Origin: Frankia nepalensis
GTDB taxonomy: Bacteria; Actinomycetota; Actinomycetes; Frankiales; Frankiaceae
Direction of reading: 5' to 3'
Length of the DNA stretch: 60,313 bases
NCBI RefSeq assembly: GCF_016786325.1
Contig: NZ_JADWYU010000139.1
Span: 26,769 to 87,081 of the forward strand
The notes below the pieces were generated by a model that was not told the origin of the DNA, did no database searches, and worked only from the letters and a program-made list of their open reading frames with translations. A program made the position numbers and the translations under genes. Below, piece by piece: positions 1-8,590 of this stretch (its first letter is position 1; every line of letters begins with the position of its first letter).

Positions 1-278
1 CTTCCGGGGGCGTTTCGCGGCCGGGCGCCGGCACGCTCGCCGTCGGGCGCTGGGCGCCCGACAGGACCGGTACCGGGTAGCCCTGAACGTCCGGTTCCGG
101 TCCTGGGTTGGGTTCCTGGCTGGGTTTCGTGGTTCGCTCCAGCTTCCGGGGGCGTTTCGCGGCCGGGCGCCGGCACGCTCGCCGTCGGGCGCTGGGCGCC
201 CGACAGGACCGGTACCGGGTAGCCCCGAACGTTCGGTCCCGGTCCTGGGTCGGTTCCTGGCTCGGTTTCGTGGTTCGC
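1..278. repeat. Tandem duplication, about 142-bp unit, two copies
   Basis: The segment 1-142 is repeated at 143-278 with only a few substitutions and small indels. Both copies start with CTTCCGGGGGCGTTTCGCGG and end with a GGTTTCGTGGTTCGC block. The first copy starts at the window edge, so the array may extend leftwards. Each copy contains the self-complementary GGGCGCTGGGCGCCC-type stretch, so each could form a hairpin. No convincing gene lies in 1-417: reading frames here have the irregular Arg/Gly composition of shadow frames. Confidence 0.85.
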
Positions 279-417
279 GCGGGGCCGGCGCGGCCGGGGT
301 GGTGCCAGTTACCCGAGGACGCTGGGCCGGCCGCGCCGTGTCGGAACCCTGCTCGGCGCCTGTCGTGTGGTTCACGGGCGGGGGCACGCCGCCGCGAGGA
401 TTGGTAGGAAGACGGCC

Positions 418-1167
418 ATGACCGATCACGTGCAGACCGAGACCGTGGGCGGCGTGCTGACCGTCCGGATCAACCGGCCGGACAAGCGCAACGCGATCAC
501 GCAGGACATGTACCAGGCGCTCGGGGACGCCCTGGTGGGCGCGGAGGCCGACGAGTCGGTCCGGGTGGTCGTCTTCACCGGCAGCGGTGGGGCCTTCACC
601 GCCGGCAACGAGCTGGCCGACATCGCCGAGCGTGACGTGCTGGAGCCGTCCGGGCCGACAGCCCGCTTCATCCGGGCGCTGATCGACACGTCGAAGGTGC
701 TCGTCGCCGAGGTCGACGGCGCGGCGATCGGCATCGGCACCACCATGCTGCTGCACTGCGACCTCGTGTACGCGACGGCCCGGTCGAAGTTCGGGATGCC
801 GTTCGTGAATTTGGGCGTGGTCCCGGAGGCGGCGTCGTCCGTGCTGCTGCCGCGGATCGCCGGACCGGGGCGGGCGGCGCGGCTGCTGCTGTTCGGGGAC
901 GTGTTCAGCGCGGCGGAGGCAGCTGAGGCGGGGATCGTCACCGAGGTCGTGGCCGACGCCGAGACGCTGCGGGCCAAGGTCGCCGACCGGGTCGAGGCAC
1001 TGCTGGCCCGCCCGGCGGGCGCGCTCGCGGCGGTCCGCCAGCTGCTGCACCCCCGGGCGCTGGTCGCCGAGCTGCACACGGCGGCGGCCCTGGAGGGCGA
1101 GGTCTTCACGGCCGCGTCGAAGACCCCGGAGGCCCAGGCCGCCATCGCCAGGCTCACGAAGCGCTGA
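418..1167 (+). CDS. Enoyl-CoA hydratase/isomerase (crotonase fold), probably isomerase-type
   Basis: A 249-residue crotonase-superfamily enzyme acting on acyl-CoA thioesters in the cytoplasm. The oxyanion-hole segment GGAFTAGNEL lies near residues 58-67 and VDGAAIGIGTTM near 99-110. Hydratases of this fold usually use a glutamate in a PEI/PEL segment; here that position reads PFVNLG. A glutamate is instead present in VPEAASS (Glu137), the position of the catalytic Glu in delta3,delta2-enoyl-CoA isomerases of the ECI type. I therefore favour an isomerase shifting a double bond during unsaturated fatty acid beta-oxidation, by inference only. The ATG at 418 follows an AGGAAG ribosome site; a longer frame from 367 lacks one. 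The TetR gene starts about 360 bp downstream on the same strand and could regulate it. Confidence 0.9.
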   Translation: MTDHVQTETVGGVLTVRINRPDKRNAITQDMYQALGDALVGAEADESVRVVVFTGSGGAFTAGNELADIAERDVLEPSGPTARFIRALIDTSKVLVAEVDGAAIGIGTTMLLHCDLVYATARSKFGMPFVNLGVVPEAASSVLLPRIAGPGRAARLLLFGDVFSAAEAAEAGIVTEVVADAETLRAKVADRVEALLARPAGALAAVRQLLHPRALVAELHTAAALEGEVFTAASKTPEAQAAIARLTKR

Positions 1168-1525
1168 CCCTCTGGCCCCAGCCCTGGTCCGACCCGCCCC
1201 CCGGACCAGGGCCAGGCCGAGCAGGCGTCGGCCACGACCGTGCGGTGGCCTTCCCCTACGGGCCGGGGCACCGGTAGCACATCTCGATGGGCGGCCGCGT
1301 GGCGGTCGGCCATCGAGGTGCCGGCCAGCCCGGGCTCGCGGGAGTCGAAACGCGGCGCAAGACGGCGACGCGGGCGGATTCTGACAGACCGTCAGCTAAC
1401 CGGCGAACCCCCGGAGCCGAGATCCCGCCCGGCCCGGGGGTGGCGTGATCCACGGCGCGCCGCGCGGTCTCGGTCAGACTGGAAAGAGCGCCCGGGGACG
1501 CGGCGCGGGCGGCGGGAGGGTTGGC

Positions 1526-2215
1526 ATGGTCGAACGTCGGGTGGGGCGTCCGCCGCGGATCGACCGGGCCACGATCGCCCGGGCCGCCGGTGAGATCGGT
1601 ATCGACCAGGTCAGCCTGCGCTCGGTGGCCGAGCGGCTCGGCGTGAGCGTGCCCGGTCTGTACCACTACGTGCGAGGCCGCGACGACCTGTTGCGACTGG
1701 CCGCCGAGCAGTCCGCGGCCAGGATCGAGCTGCCGACGGACCGGGGCCAGCACTGGGCGGCGTGGCTGCTGGAGTGGGCCGACGTCATCCGCCGCGCGCT
1801 CGTCGAGTCGCCGGCGCTGCTGGCCCAGTTCATGAACGGCGGCTTCGGGCTGGACCGGATGGTCGAGACCCTGGAGGTCGTGATCGCGGTGCTGGTCCGG
1901 CACGGGTTCGACCGGCGTGAGGCCTACGAGGCCTACCTGGTGGTGACGCACTGCGCGATGGGCGCCGCGGTCACCGAGATCCGCCGCCGCGAGACCGACG
2001 AGCCCAACAACCCGATCGCGCTGGAGTACCAGCGGGTTCTCGCCCAACGCGACGCGCGGGAGCTGCCCCACCTGCGCGCGATGCTGGCCGCCGGCCCGCC
2101 ACCCGACCCGGCGCCCGCCGACCAGCTGACCACCGTGCTCGCCGGCATCGCGGCCCGCCGCGGCGACGACTGGCGCGAGGTCGTCGACCGGCTGCGCGAC
2201 CACCCCGCCGGCTGA
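1526..2215 (+). CDS. TetR/AcrR-family transcriptional regulator
   Basis: A 229-residue one-component regulator. The N-terminal helix-turn-helix covers about residues 13-60, with the TetR hallmarks SLRSVAERLGVSVPGLYHYV followed by a charged RGRDDLL turn. The remaining residues are helical and form the ligand-binding and dimerisation domain, which has no recognisable ligand signature. The ATG at 1526 follows a GGGAGGG ribosome site; the frame is open from 1445 but that part is Arg/Gly-rich. The flanking genes (enoyl-CoA isomerase/hydratase, small membrane protein) are possible targets. About 358 bp upstream (1168-1525) hold no gene. Confidence 0.9.
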   Translation: MVERRVGRPPRIDRATIARAAGEIGIDQVSLRSVAERLGVSVPGLYHYVRGRDDLLRLAAEQSAARIELPTDRGQHWAAWLLEWADVIRRALVESPALLAQFMNGGFGLDRMVETLEVVIAVLVRHGFDRREAYEAYLVVTHCAMGAAVTEIRRRETDEPNNPIALEYQRVLAQRDARELPHLRAMLAAGPPPDPAPADQLTTVLAGIAARRGDDWREVVDRLRDHPAG

Positions 2216-2312
2216 CCGCCGGCGCGAGAAGCACGCGGGCCAGCGGGCGGCGGAGGCCGCGAGGTGGCGGTCCCACGGTTCGCCGCGGGACGGCCGGGGC
2301 ACAACGGACGAC

Positions 2313-2651
2313 GTGACTCGGATGCTTCCTCCCCAACGTAAGCCGGAGACGCGGCGTCGTCCGGTGGGCCGGTTCGCCGCGGTCACCGGGGCGTCACCGG
2401 CCCGGAGCGCGACGCGGCTGCGGGTCGCGCTCGCGCTGTTCGCCGTGGTGTTCTGCGGCGTCGTCGCCGGGCTGTTCGCCTCGGCCGGCTGGACGCTGCC
2501 CGCCGCGCTGCTCTGCCTCGTCGGGGCCACCGCCGTCGTGGACCTGGCCGTGATCGGCGTTCGGAGCCGCCGCGGCCGACGGCGCGCCCGGCCATCGGCG
2601 GCGCCGGGCGGCGCGCCCGGGCACCGCGGCAACCGTAGCCACCTGAGGTGA
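2313..2651 (+). CDS. Small two-helix membrane protein, DUF6343-like
   Basis: A 112-residue protein with a GTG start. After a basic N-terminus and the segment PARSATRLRVALALF, two hydrophobic helices lie at about residues 36-57 and 60-82, followed by a very basic Arg/Gly/Pro tail. The order (SAxRLR, then two helices, then VVDLAVI and a basic tail) resembles the DUF6343 family of small actinobacterial membrane proteins, from memory of that family. Function is unknown. It lies 97 bp after the TetR gene on the same strand and could be its cotranscribed neighbour. Confidence 0.65.
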   Translation: MTRMLPPQRKPETRRRPVGRFAAVTGASPARSATRLRVALALFAVVFCGVVAGLFASAGWTLPAALLCLVGATAVVDLAVIGVRSRRGRRRARPSAAPGGAPGHRGNRSHLR

Positions 2652-2773
2652 CCACCGGCCTCTGTTCTGACGACGCGTAAGGACGCTGTCAGCGGCGGCC
2701 GTCGCCGCCCGCGCCGGCTTCCCTTCCTGGGAACGCCGCCACCAGCGGGTTTGGTGCGCCCCGCAACAACCCG

Positions 2774-2803
2774 TTGACCTTGCTCCATCCGCCCTCTTAC
2801 TGT
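2774..2803 (+). promoter_or_regulatory. Putative sigma-70-type promoter of the cholesterol oxidase gene
   Basis: A -35 box TTGACC (2774-2779) and a -10 box TACTGT (2798-2803) are separated by 18 bp, in a stretch less GC-rich than its surroundings. Predicted transcription would start near 2810, giving a leader of about 80 nt before the ATG at 2893. This is a motif match only. Confidence 0.45.
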
Positions 2804-2892
2804 CGTGCTCCCACGATCTGATGACCCGTCAGAAATCCCGAGCCTCGGGTACTGCGGGTACGGATCTCGCACCGGCACACAGGGAGACCGCG

Positions 2893-4716
2893 ATGGGACG
2901 ACGGGACGACATCGGCGGCGCGGATTCGGGCGGGGAGGCGGACGGCGGCGGGCCAGCCGGCTTACCCGCGGACGAGACGGCCGGCAGAGGCGGCACCCGA
3001 CGGACGGTCCTGGCGGGCGCGGTCGGCGCGGCGGCGGTCACCGCCGCCGGCTGGACGCCCGTGCTCACGGCCACGGCGGCCTACGCGGACCCACCGGCGC
3101 CGCCGAACTTCCCGGCGGGGATCTCCCTCTACCGGCAGACGTTCGAGAACTGGTCCCGCGAGATCGAGGTCACGGGCATCTGGACGGCCGCGCCCAGCAC
3201 TCCGGCGGACGTGGTGACGCTGGCGAACTGGGCGCGGGCCAACAACTACAAGCTGCGCCCGCGCGGGTTCGGGCACAACTGGTCGCCGCTGACCGTCCCG
3301 GCGGGCTCGACCGGCAACAACGTCCTGCTGGTCGACACGACGGTGAACCTGAAGTCGGTGACGATCAACGGCCCCTCCGGGTCGACGCCAGCCACCGTGC
3401 GGGCGCAGACCGGCGTGTCGATGGAGAGCCTGCTCACCCAGCTACAGTCGGCCGGCTACGGCCTGGCCCACACCCCCGCGCCCGGCGACCTCAGCGTCGG
3501 CGGTGTGCTCGCGATCGCCGCGCACGGCAGCGCGATCCCGGCCGACGGGGAGACCCGGGTGCCCGGCACCTCGTACGGGTCGCTGTCCAACCTGATCACC
3601 TCGCTGACCGCCGTCGTCTGGAACTCCGCGACCAGCCAGTACGCGCTGCGCACGTTCAACCGGTCCGAGGCGGCGTCGAAGGCGTTCGCCGCGCACCTCG
3701 GCCGGGCGTTCATCACCGAGGTGACGCTGCAGGTCGGCGCGAACCAGCGGCTGCGCTGCCAGAGCTGGTTCGACATCCCGTGGACGACGCTGTTCGCGGC
3801 GCCCGCCTCGGCCGGGTCCCGCTCGTTCGGCCGGTACGCGACCACCTCGGGCCGGGTCGAGGCGATCTGGTTCCCGTTCACCGACAACCCCTGGCTGAAG
3901 GTCTGGTCCCGCAGCCCGAACAAGCCGTTCCTGTCCCGCCAGGTTTCCAGCCCCTACAACTACTCGTTCTCGGACAGCCTCCCGGCGTCGATCACCGACC
4001 TCGTCGCCGACCTGTCCTCCGGCCACCCCGAGCTCGCGCCGACGCTGGGAGGCACGCAGATCGCGGTCGTCGGCGCCGGGCTGATCACCACGTCGACCTG
4101 GGACATCTGGGGCTGGTCGAAGGACCTGCTGCTCTACGTCCGGCCGACGACGCTGCGGGTCACCGCGAACGGCTACGCGATCCTCACCACCCGGGCCAAC
4201 ATCCAGCGGGTCGTGAACGAGTTCTGCACCTACTACAACAACAAGCTGAACACGTACCGGAACAACGGCCAGTACCCGATGAACGGCCCGGTGGAGATCC
4301 GGGTCACCGGGCTGGACGCGGCCGGCGACGTCGGGGTGGCCTCGGCCGGCTCACCCCAGCTGTCCGCCGTGCGGCCCCGGCCCGACCACCCGGAGTGGGA
4401 CGTCGCCGTCTGGCTCGACATCCTGACCGTGCCGGGCACTCCGCACGCGAACCAGTTCTACGCCGAGGTCGAGGCGTGGATCTTCTCGAACTACTCGGGC
4501 AGCTACGCCTCCGCCCGGGTCGAGTGGTCCAAGGGCTGGGGCTACACGAGCGCCGCCGCGTGGGCGAACCCCACGGCGATCGGCACGACCGTGCCGAACT
4601 CGCTGCGCGCCGGCCAGCCCGGTGGGGACACCTTCGACACGGCGGTGGCGACGCTCAACAGCTTCGACCCACACCGGATCTTCTCCAGCCCGCTGCTCGA
4701 CGCGCTCGCCCCTTAA
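2893..4716 (+). CDS. Exported FAD-dependent cholesterol oxidase, type II (VAO fold)
   Basis: A 607-residue flavoenzyme predicted to oxidise and isomerise 3-beta-hydroxysterols to cholest-4-en-3-one with release of peroxide. A Tat signal is visible: RRTVLAGA at about residue 36, a hydrophobic stretch, then an AYADPPAPP cleavage region. The mature protein follows the Brevibacterium BCO2 layout: FAD-binding domain with RPRGFGHNWSPLTV, whose His matches the covalent flavin-binding His; then SVGGVLAIAAHG; then the cholesterol-oxidase substrate domain with FDIPWTTLF, IWFPFTDNPWLKVW and GPVEIRVTGLD, retaining the Glu/Arg gate pair; then DPHRIF at the C-terminus. The ATG at 2893 is preceded by AGGGAG; the frame is open from 2821 but that part disrupts the signal peptide. 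A promoter and a terminator frame it as a single-gene unit. It could serve steroid catabolism or be secreted for membrane sterols of other organisms. Confidence 0.92.
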   Translation: MGRRDDIGGADSGGEADGGGPAGLPADETAGRGGTRRTVLAGAVGAAAVTAAGWTPVLTATAAYADPPAPPNFPAGISLYRQTFENWSREIEVTGIWTAAPSTPADVVTLANWARANNYKLRPRGFGHNWSPLTVPAGSTGNNVLLVDTTVNLKSVTINGPSGSTPATVRAQTGVSMESLLTQLQSAGYGLAHTPAPGDLSVGGVLAIAAHGSAIPADGETRVPGTSYGSLSNLITSLTAVVWNSATSQYALRTFNRSEAASKAFAAHLGRAFITEVTLQVGANQRLRCQSWFDIPWTTLFAAPASAGSRSFGRYATTSGRVEAIWFPFTDNPWLKVWSRSPNKPFLSRQVSSPYNYSFSDSLPASITDLVADLSSGHPELAPTLGGTQIAVVGAGLITTSTWDIWGWSKDLLLYVRPTTLRVTANGYAILTTRANIQRVVNEFCTYYNNKLNTYRNNGQYPMNGPVEIRVTGLDAAGDVGVASAGSPQLSAVRPRPDHPEWDVAVWLDILTVPGTPHANQFYAEVEAWIFSNYSGSYASARVEWSKGWGYTSAAAWANPTAIGTTVPNSLRAGQPGGDTFDTAVATLNSFDPHRIFSSPLLDALAP

Positions 4717-4737
4717 GGCGGTACCGGGGCACCATCC

Positions 4738-4774
4738 GGCGCCCGGCTCGGCGATCATCGCCGGGTCGGGCGCC
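4738..4774 (+). terminator. Strong hairpin terminator after the cholesterol oxidase gene
   Basis: A nested inverted repeat starts 21 bp after the stop codon. Outer arms GGCGCCCG (4738-4745) and CGGGCGCC (4767-4774) enclose inner arms CGGCGAT (4749-4755) and ATCGCCG (4757-4763) around a single C, with a 3x3 internal loop. No T-tract follows, as is common for actinobacterial terminators. Confidence 0.7.
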
Positions 4775-4879
4775 AGGCGGTGATCACGAGCCAGGGCCGA
4801 CGACCACGGCCCACCCCCTTCGGGCCGTAAGGTGACCCCACAGCGACCACACCGCTGATCGGTCACCAGGAGGCACGGC

Positions 4880-4912
4880 ATGGCGCTCCCCCGCGCCCGC
4901 GATGGCCGTTGA
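4880..4912 (+). CDS. Ten-codon leader ORF upstream of the DUF445 gene
   Basis: ATG at 4880 is preceded by a perfect AGGAGG (4868-4873) with ideal 6-nt spacing, and the frame stops at TGA 4910-4912 after ten codons. It overlaps the first possible start of the next gene (4902) and ends 19 nt before its second candidate start (4932). It may be a leader peptide coupling translation to the downstream gene. Alternatively the true start lies here and a frameshift separates it. Confidence 0.4.
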   Translation: MALPRARDGR

Positions 4913-4931
4913 CGGGGGAAGGCGGAAGGCG

Positions 4932-6191
4932 ATGAACGGCGGGCCGGGCGAACCGGAGGAGGAGGCGCTGCGGTCCGGGTTGCGCCGGATGCGCGTGGTC
5001 GCCACCTGTCTGCTGCTGCTCGCCATCGCCACCTATGTGGCGACCTCGCTGTGGCACGACGCGCCCGGATGGGTCGGGTACGTACGGGCCGCGGCCGAGG
5101 CGGGAACGGTCGGCGCGCTCGCCGACTGGTTCGCGGTGACCGCGCTGTTCCGCCACCCGTTGGGCATCCCGATCCCGCATACCGCGATCATCCGCAAGCG
5201 CAAGGACGACCTCGGCCGCGGCCTGCAGTCGTTCGTCGCCACCCACTTCCTCACCGAGGCGATCGTCCGCGACAAGGTCAACCAGATCGAGGTCGCGAAC
5301 CGGGTGGGCGCCTGGCTGTGCCAGCCGGTACACGCCGACCGGGTCAGTTCCGAGATCGCCGGCCGGATCGCCTCGACCCTGCGCAAGGCGAACGACGAGC
5401 TGGTCGTCGAGCTGGTCGAGCGGTCGGTGGTGCCCCGCCTGGTGGACGTGCCGCTGGCGCCGGTGCTCGGCGTCCTGCTCGAACGGGCGATCGAGGACGG
5501 CCTGCAGCACCGCGCCGTGGACGTGCTGCTCGAGCAGGCCGAGGGCTGGCTGATCGAGCACCCGGACGCGGTGCACCTGGCCGTGCTGGACCGCGCCCCG
5601 GGCTTCGCCCCGAAGTGGCTCAACGAGGCGGTCGCGGCCAAGGTCTACAGCGAGGCGCTGAAGCTCGTCGGAGCGCTGCGCGCGGACCGCGGCCACAGGA
5701 TGCGCCAGAGCCTCGACGGCTTCCTCGTCGACCTCGCCGGCAAGCTGAAGACCGACCAGGACCTGCGCGCCAAGGTCGAGGAGCTCAAGGCGCGGGCGCT
5801 GGCCTCGCCGGTGGCGGCCGACGCGATCGGTCGGATGTGGGCGACCGCGAAGGGCCTTCTGCTCGACCTGTCCACCGACGAGCTGGGCGTGGCCCGGCGC
5901 GCGGCGAGCACGCACCTGGCCACCCTCGGCTTCAAGCTCACGAGCGACCCCGAACTGGCGGCTTCGGTGAACCGGACGGCCGCGGACCTGGCGACCCGGG
6001 CCGTCGGCCGGTACAAGGGCGACATCGCGGCCATCATCGGTGACACGGTCGCCCGCTGGGAGCCGGCTGAGGCGTCCCGGCGGATCGAGCTGCACGTAGG
6101 CCGTGACCTGCAGTTCATCCGGATCAACGGCACCGTCGTCGGCGCTCTCGCCGGCACGCTGATCCACCTCGTCACCGAGGTCGTGCTGTAG
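4932..6191 (+). CDS. DUF445-family membrane-anchored protein
   Basis: A 419-residue protein of the DUF445 (YjiN-like) family. A hydrophobic helix lies near residues 23-40 (VVATCLLLLAIATYVATSL), followed by the family hallmark AAEAGTVGALADWFAVTALF and HPLGIPIPHTAIIRKRKDDL. A long helical region follows, and a second hydrophobic segment ends the protein (VVGALAGTLIHLVTEVVL). Members are predicted inner-membrane proteins of unknown role. The start is uncertain: ATG 4932 has a GGGGGAAGG site 9 nt upstream and is preferred, while ATG 4902 lacks one. The mini-ORF at 4880 carries the best ribosome site in the region. Confidence 0.88.
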   Translation: MNGGPGEPEEEALRSGLRRMRVVATCLLLLAIATYVATSLWHDAPGWVGYVRAAAEAGTVGALADWFAVTALFRHPLGIPIPHTAIIRKRKDDLGRGLQSFVATHFLTEAIVRDKVNQIEVANRVGAWLCQPVHADRVSSEIAGRIASTLRKANDELVVELVERSVVPRLVDVPLAPVLGVLLERAIEDGLQHRAVDVLLEQAEGWLIEHPDAVHLAVLDRAPGFAPKWLNEAVAAKVYSEALKLVGALRADRGHRMRQSLDGFLVDLAGKLKTDQDLRAKVEELKARALASPVAADAIGRMWATAKGLLLDLSTDELGVARRAASTHLATLGFKLTSDPELAASVNRTAADLATRAVGRYKGDIAAIIGDTVARWEPAEASRRIELHVGRDLQFIRINGTVVGALAGTLIHLVTEVVL

Positions 6192-6673
6192 CCTTCGGAC
6201 CGCTTTCCGTGTCCCGAGACGCCCGTGACTCCGTGGCGCGACCGCGCCGCCGGCCCGCCCGGGCACGCACGGCATGGGGCCGCCGGCGTGCCCGGCGCGG
6301 GGCCCGTAGGCCAGGCCAGCAAGGGCACCGGGGTTGTCCAGCACACATCCACGTCCGTCAAGGCCGGTCCGGCATGTACGGTGAGAACCCTGACGGCTGT
6401 TCCTGCCGTCACACGCCTACGCCTCCCGCGAGCCTCGGGGGTCGGCGGGGCGTGAGGTCGGCGCGAAGAAGCGCGTGCCGGTCCACCTGGCTCACCGAGG
6501 GGTACTCCCGGATTCGCCCGCGAATCCAGGAGGAATGCCATCGGTCAGTTCGTGACATCGGTGGGCGGTGGCGTCAGCCGGGGACGGTCCCCGGGCAGCT
6601 CTCGCGAAGCCGGCCCCGCATACCGGCCGCCGGCTCGTGTTCGCGCATGCGCGCGGTGGCCCCGACCTGATCG
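6192..6673 (+). other. Gene-free region or helicase leader with two inverted repeats
   Basis: No convincing gene lies in these 482 bp. Two perfect hairpins are present: TGACGGC (6391-6397) with GCCGTCA (6405-6411), and GGATTCGC (6510-6517) with GCGAATCC (6520-6527). The second abuts an AGGAGG at 6528-6533, which is only 1 nt from an ATG opening a six-codon frame (6535-6555). Long structured leaders are known for some bacterial DEAD-box helicase genes, so this may be a regulatory 5' UTR; that is inference. Confidence 0.45.
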
Positions 6674-8590
6674 GTGGCTCCACTGTCTCACCCCAGCAAC
6701 TCCGCGACACACCCCACCAGCGCCACGCCAGGCCCGTCGCAGACGGGTGGCCGGCCGGCGCGTCCCGCGCGCGGGCGCGCCCGCTCGGGCGGCCATTCCG
6801 GCCACGGCGGGTCCGGTGGATCAGGCGGGCACCGTGGCGGCCCGCGCCGCGGCAGCAGCTTCCCGCGACGCCCGGCGCGCCCGCCGCTGCCCACCCGTGA
6901 ACCCCGGCCGCCGGCCGAGTCGTTCGAGGCGGCGGGCCTGCCGCCCAAGCTGGTCCGGGCGCTGGCCGAGCGCGGCATCACCGCGCCGTTCCCGGTGCAG
7001 GCCGCCGCTCTGCCCGACGTGCTCGCCGGGGAGAACGTGCTCGGCCGGGCGCGCACCGGCTCGGGCAAGACCCTCGGTTTCGGGCTGCCGATGCTGGCCC
7101 GGCTCGCCGGGCGCGGCCAGGCGACTCCGCTGCGCCCACGCGGGCTGATCCTCGTCCCGACGCGGGAGCTCGCCCAGCAGGTCAGCGACGCGCTCGACCC
7201 GCTGTCACGGTCGCTCGGCCTGTGGCTGCGGCCGGTCTACGGCGGCACCTCGATCTCCCGGCAGATCTCGGTCATGCGCCGCGGCGTGCACATCGTCGTC
7301 GCGACCCCCGGGCGGCTGATCGACCTGATGGAGCGGGGCGCCTGCCAGCTCGACGACGTCGAGACGATCGTGCTCGACGAGGCCGACTACATGTGCGACC
7401 TCGGCTTCCTGCCGGCGGTGCGCACCATCCTCGACGCCACGTCGCCCACCGGCCAGCGGCTGATGTTCAGCGCGACCCTGGACCGGGAGGTCGAGGTGCT
7501 CGTCCGCGAGTACCTGCCCGAGCCGGTGCTGGTCGCCGTCGACTCCGAGGTCAGCCAGGTCGCGACGCTGCGTCGGCACGCCCTGGAGGCGGCCGACAAG
7601 TTCCGGCAGCTGGAGGTCGTCACGGCGCTGGCCGGTGGGGCCGGCCGCACCCTGGTGTTCGTGCGCACCCAGCGCGACGCCGACCACGTCGCCGCCGACC
7701 TGCGGCGGGCCGGCGTGCCGGCCGAGCCGCTGCACGGAGGCCTGCCGCAGGGGGCACGGACCCGGGCTCTCGCCGGCTTCGCGGACGGCACCCGCCGGGT
7801 GCTGGTCGCCACCGACGTCGCCGCCCGCGGCATCCACGTCGACGACGTCCGCCTCGTCGTGCATCTGGGCCCGCCGGAGGACGCCAAGACCTACCAGCAC
7901 CGCGGCGGGCGCACCGCCCGGGCCGGCGCCGACGGCGCCGACGTGCTGGTCACGCTGGCCGCCGACCGCGGCAAGGTCCGCGCGATGCTGCGTACCGCCG
8001 GCGTCGAGGCCACGATCACCTCGGTCACCCCAAGTGACCCGCTGGTCGCCGAGATCGCCGGGCCGCCGGCGCCCCCGGTCGAGCCCGGGTCGCTGCCGGC
8101 GCCCCGCCCGCAGAGCGAGCCGCGCCGCGCCGGCCCCCGCTTCGGTGGTTCCGGCCACGGCGAGGCGCGTCAGGGCGGCGAGCGGGCCGGTCGCGGCGGC
8201 GGCTTCGGCCACCGCGGCGCGGCCGGCGGCCGGATGTCCCGGGACGGTCGTGGCGCCCCCCGCCGCGGCCCGCGGCTGGACCGCCCGCACCACGACGACC
8301 GTCTGGACGGGGACCCGACCACCACGGTGGCAGGTCACCCGTCACGGCCACGCCGTCACCGTCGCTCCGGCCGCCGGTTATCGCTGGTTCCGATCCTTCG
8401 CTTTCCTAACAGACAGCCGGGAAGGCAAGGTGAGCACCGAATCCTGTCCGGCCCCAGGCGAAGACATCGGCGGCGGATCCGATCTTCCCGCCACGGGCCT
8501 GCTCGGGGGCCATGTAGGCAGGGGTGCCGCGGACGTGCCGGGTCTGGTGCGCGGTGCTGTCGAGCGCGATCGCGATGCCGAAGTCGATGA
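6674..8590 (+). CDS. DEAD-box ATP-dependent RNA helicase
   Basis: A 638-residue RNA helicase. After a Gly/Arg/Ser-rich N-terminal tail of about 75 residues come the standard motifs: Q motif (GITAPFPVQAAALP), motif I ARTGSGKT, Ia PTRELAQQ, Ib TPGRLID, II DEAD (VLDEADYMCDLGF), III SAT, then domain 2 with LVFVRTQ, VATDVAARGIHVDDV and motif VI HRGGRTARAG (usually HRIGRTGRAG). The C-terminal tail is RGG-like (about residues 470-560). The last ~60 residues (from about 8406) are antisense to a truncated kinase gene and have abnormal Arg-rich composition. The native C-terminus was therefore probably replaced by read-through after a rearrangement. GTG 6674 is the only in-frame start but has no clear ribosome site. 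Confidence 0.88.
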   Translation: MAPLSHPSNSATHPTSATPGPSQTGGRPARPARGRARSGGHSGHGGSGGSGGHRGGPRRGSSFPRRPARPPLPTREPRPPAESFEAAGLPPKLVRALAERGITAPFPVQAAALPDVLAGENVLGRARTGSGKTLGFGLPMLARLAGRGQATPLRPRGLILVPTRELAQQVSDALDPLSRSLGLWLRPVYGGTSISRQISVMRRGVHIVVATPGRLIDLMERGACQLDDVETIVLDEADYMCDLGFLPAVRTILDATSPTGQRLMFSATLDREVEVLVREYLPEPVLVAVDSEVSQVATLRRHALEAADKFRQLEVVTALAGGAGRTLVFVRTQRDADHVAADLRRAGVPAEPLHGGLPQGARTRALAGFADGTRRVLVATDVAARGIHVDDVRLVVHLGPPEDAKTYQHRGGRTARAGADGADVLVTLAADRGKVRAMLRTAGVEATITSVTPSDPLVAEIAGPPAPPVEPGSLPAPRPQSEPRRAGPRFGGSGHGEARQGGERAGRGGGFGHRGAAGGRMSRDGRGAPRRGPRLDRPHHDDRLDGDPTTTVAGHPSRPRRHRRSGRRLSLVPILRFPNRQPGRQGEHRILSGPRRRHRRRIRSSRHGPARGPCRQGCRGRAGSGARCCRARSRCRSR

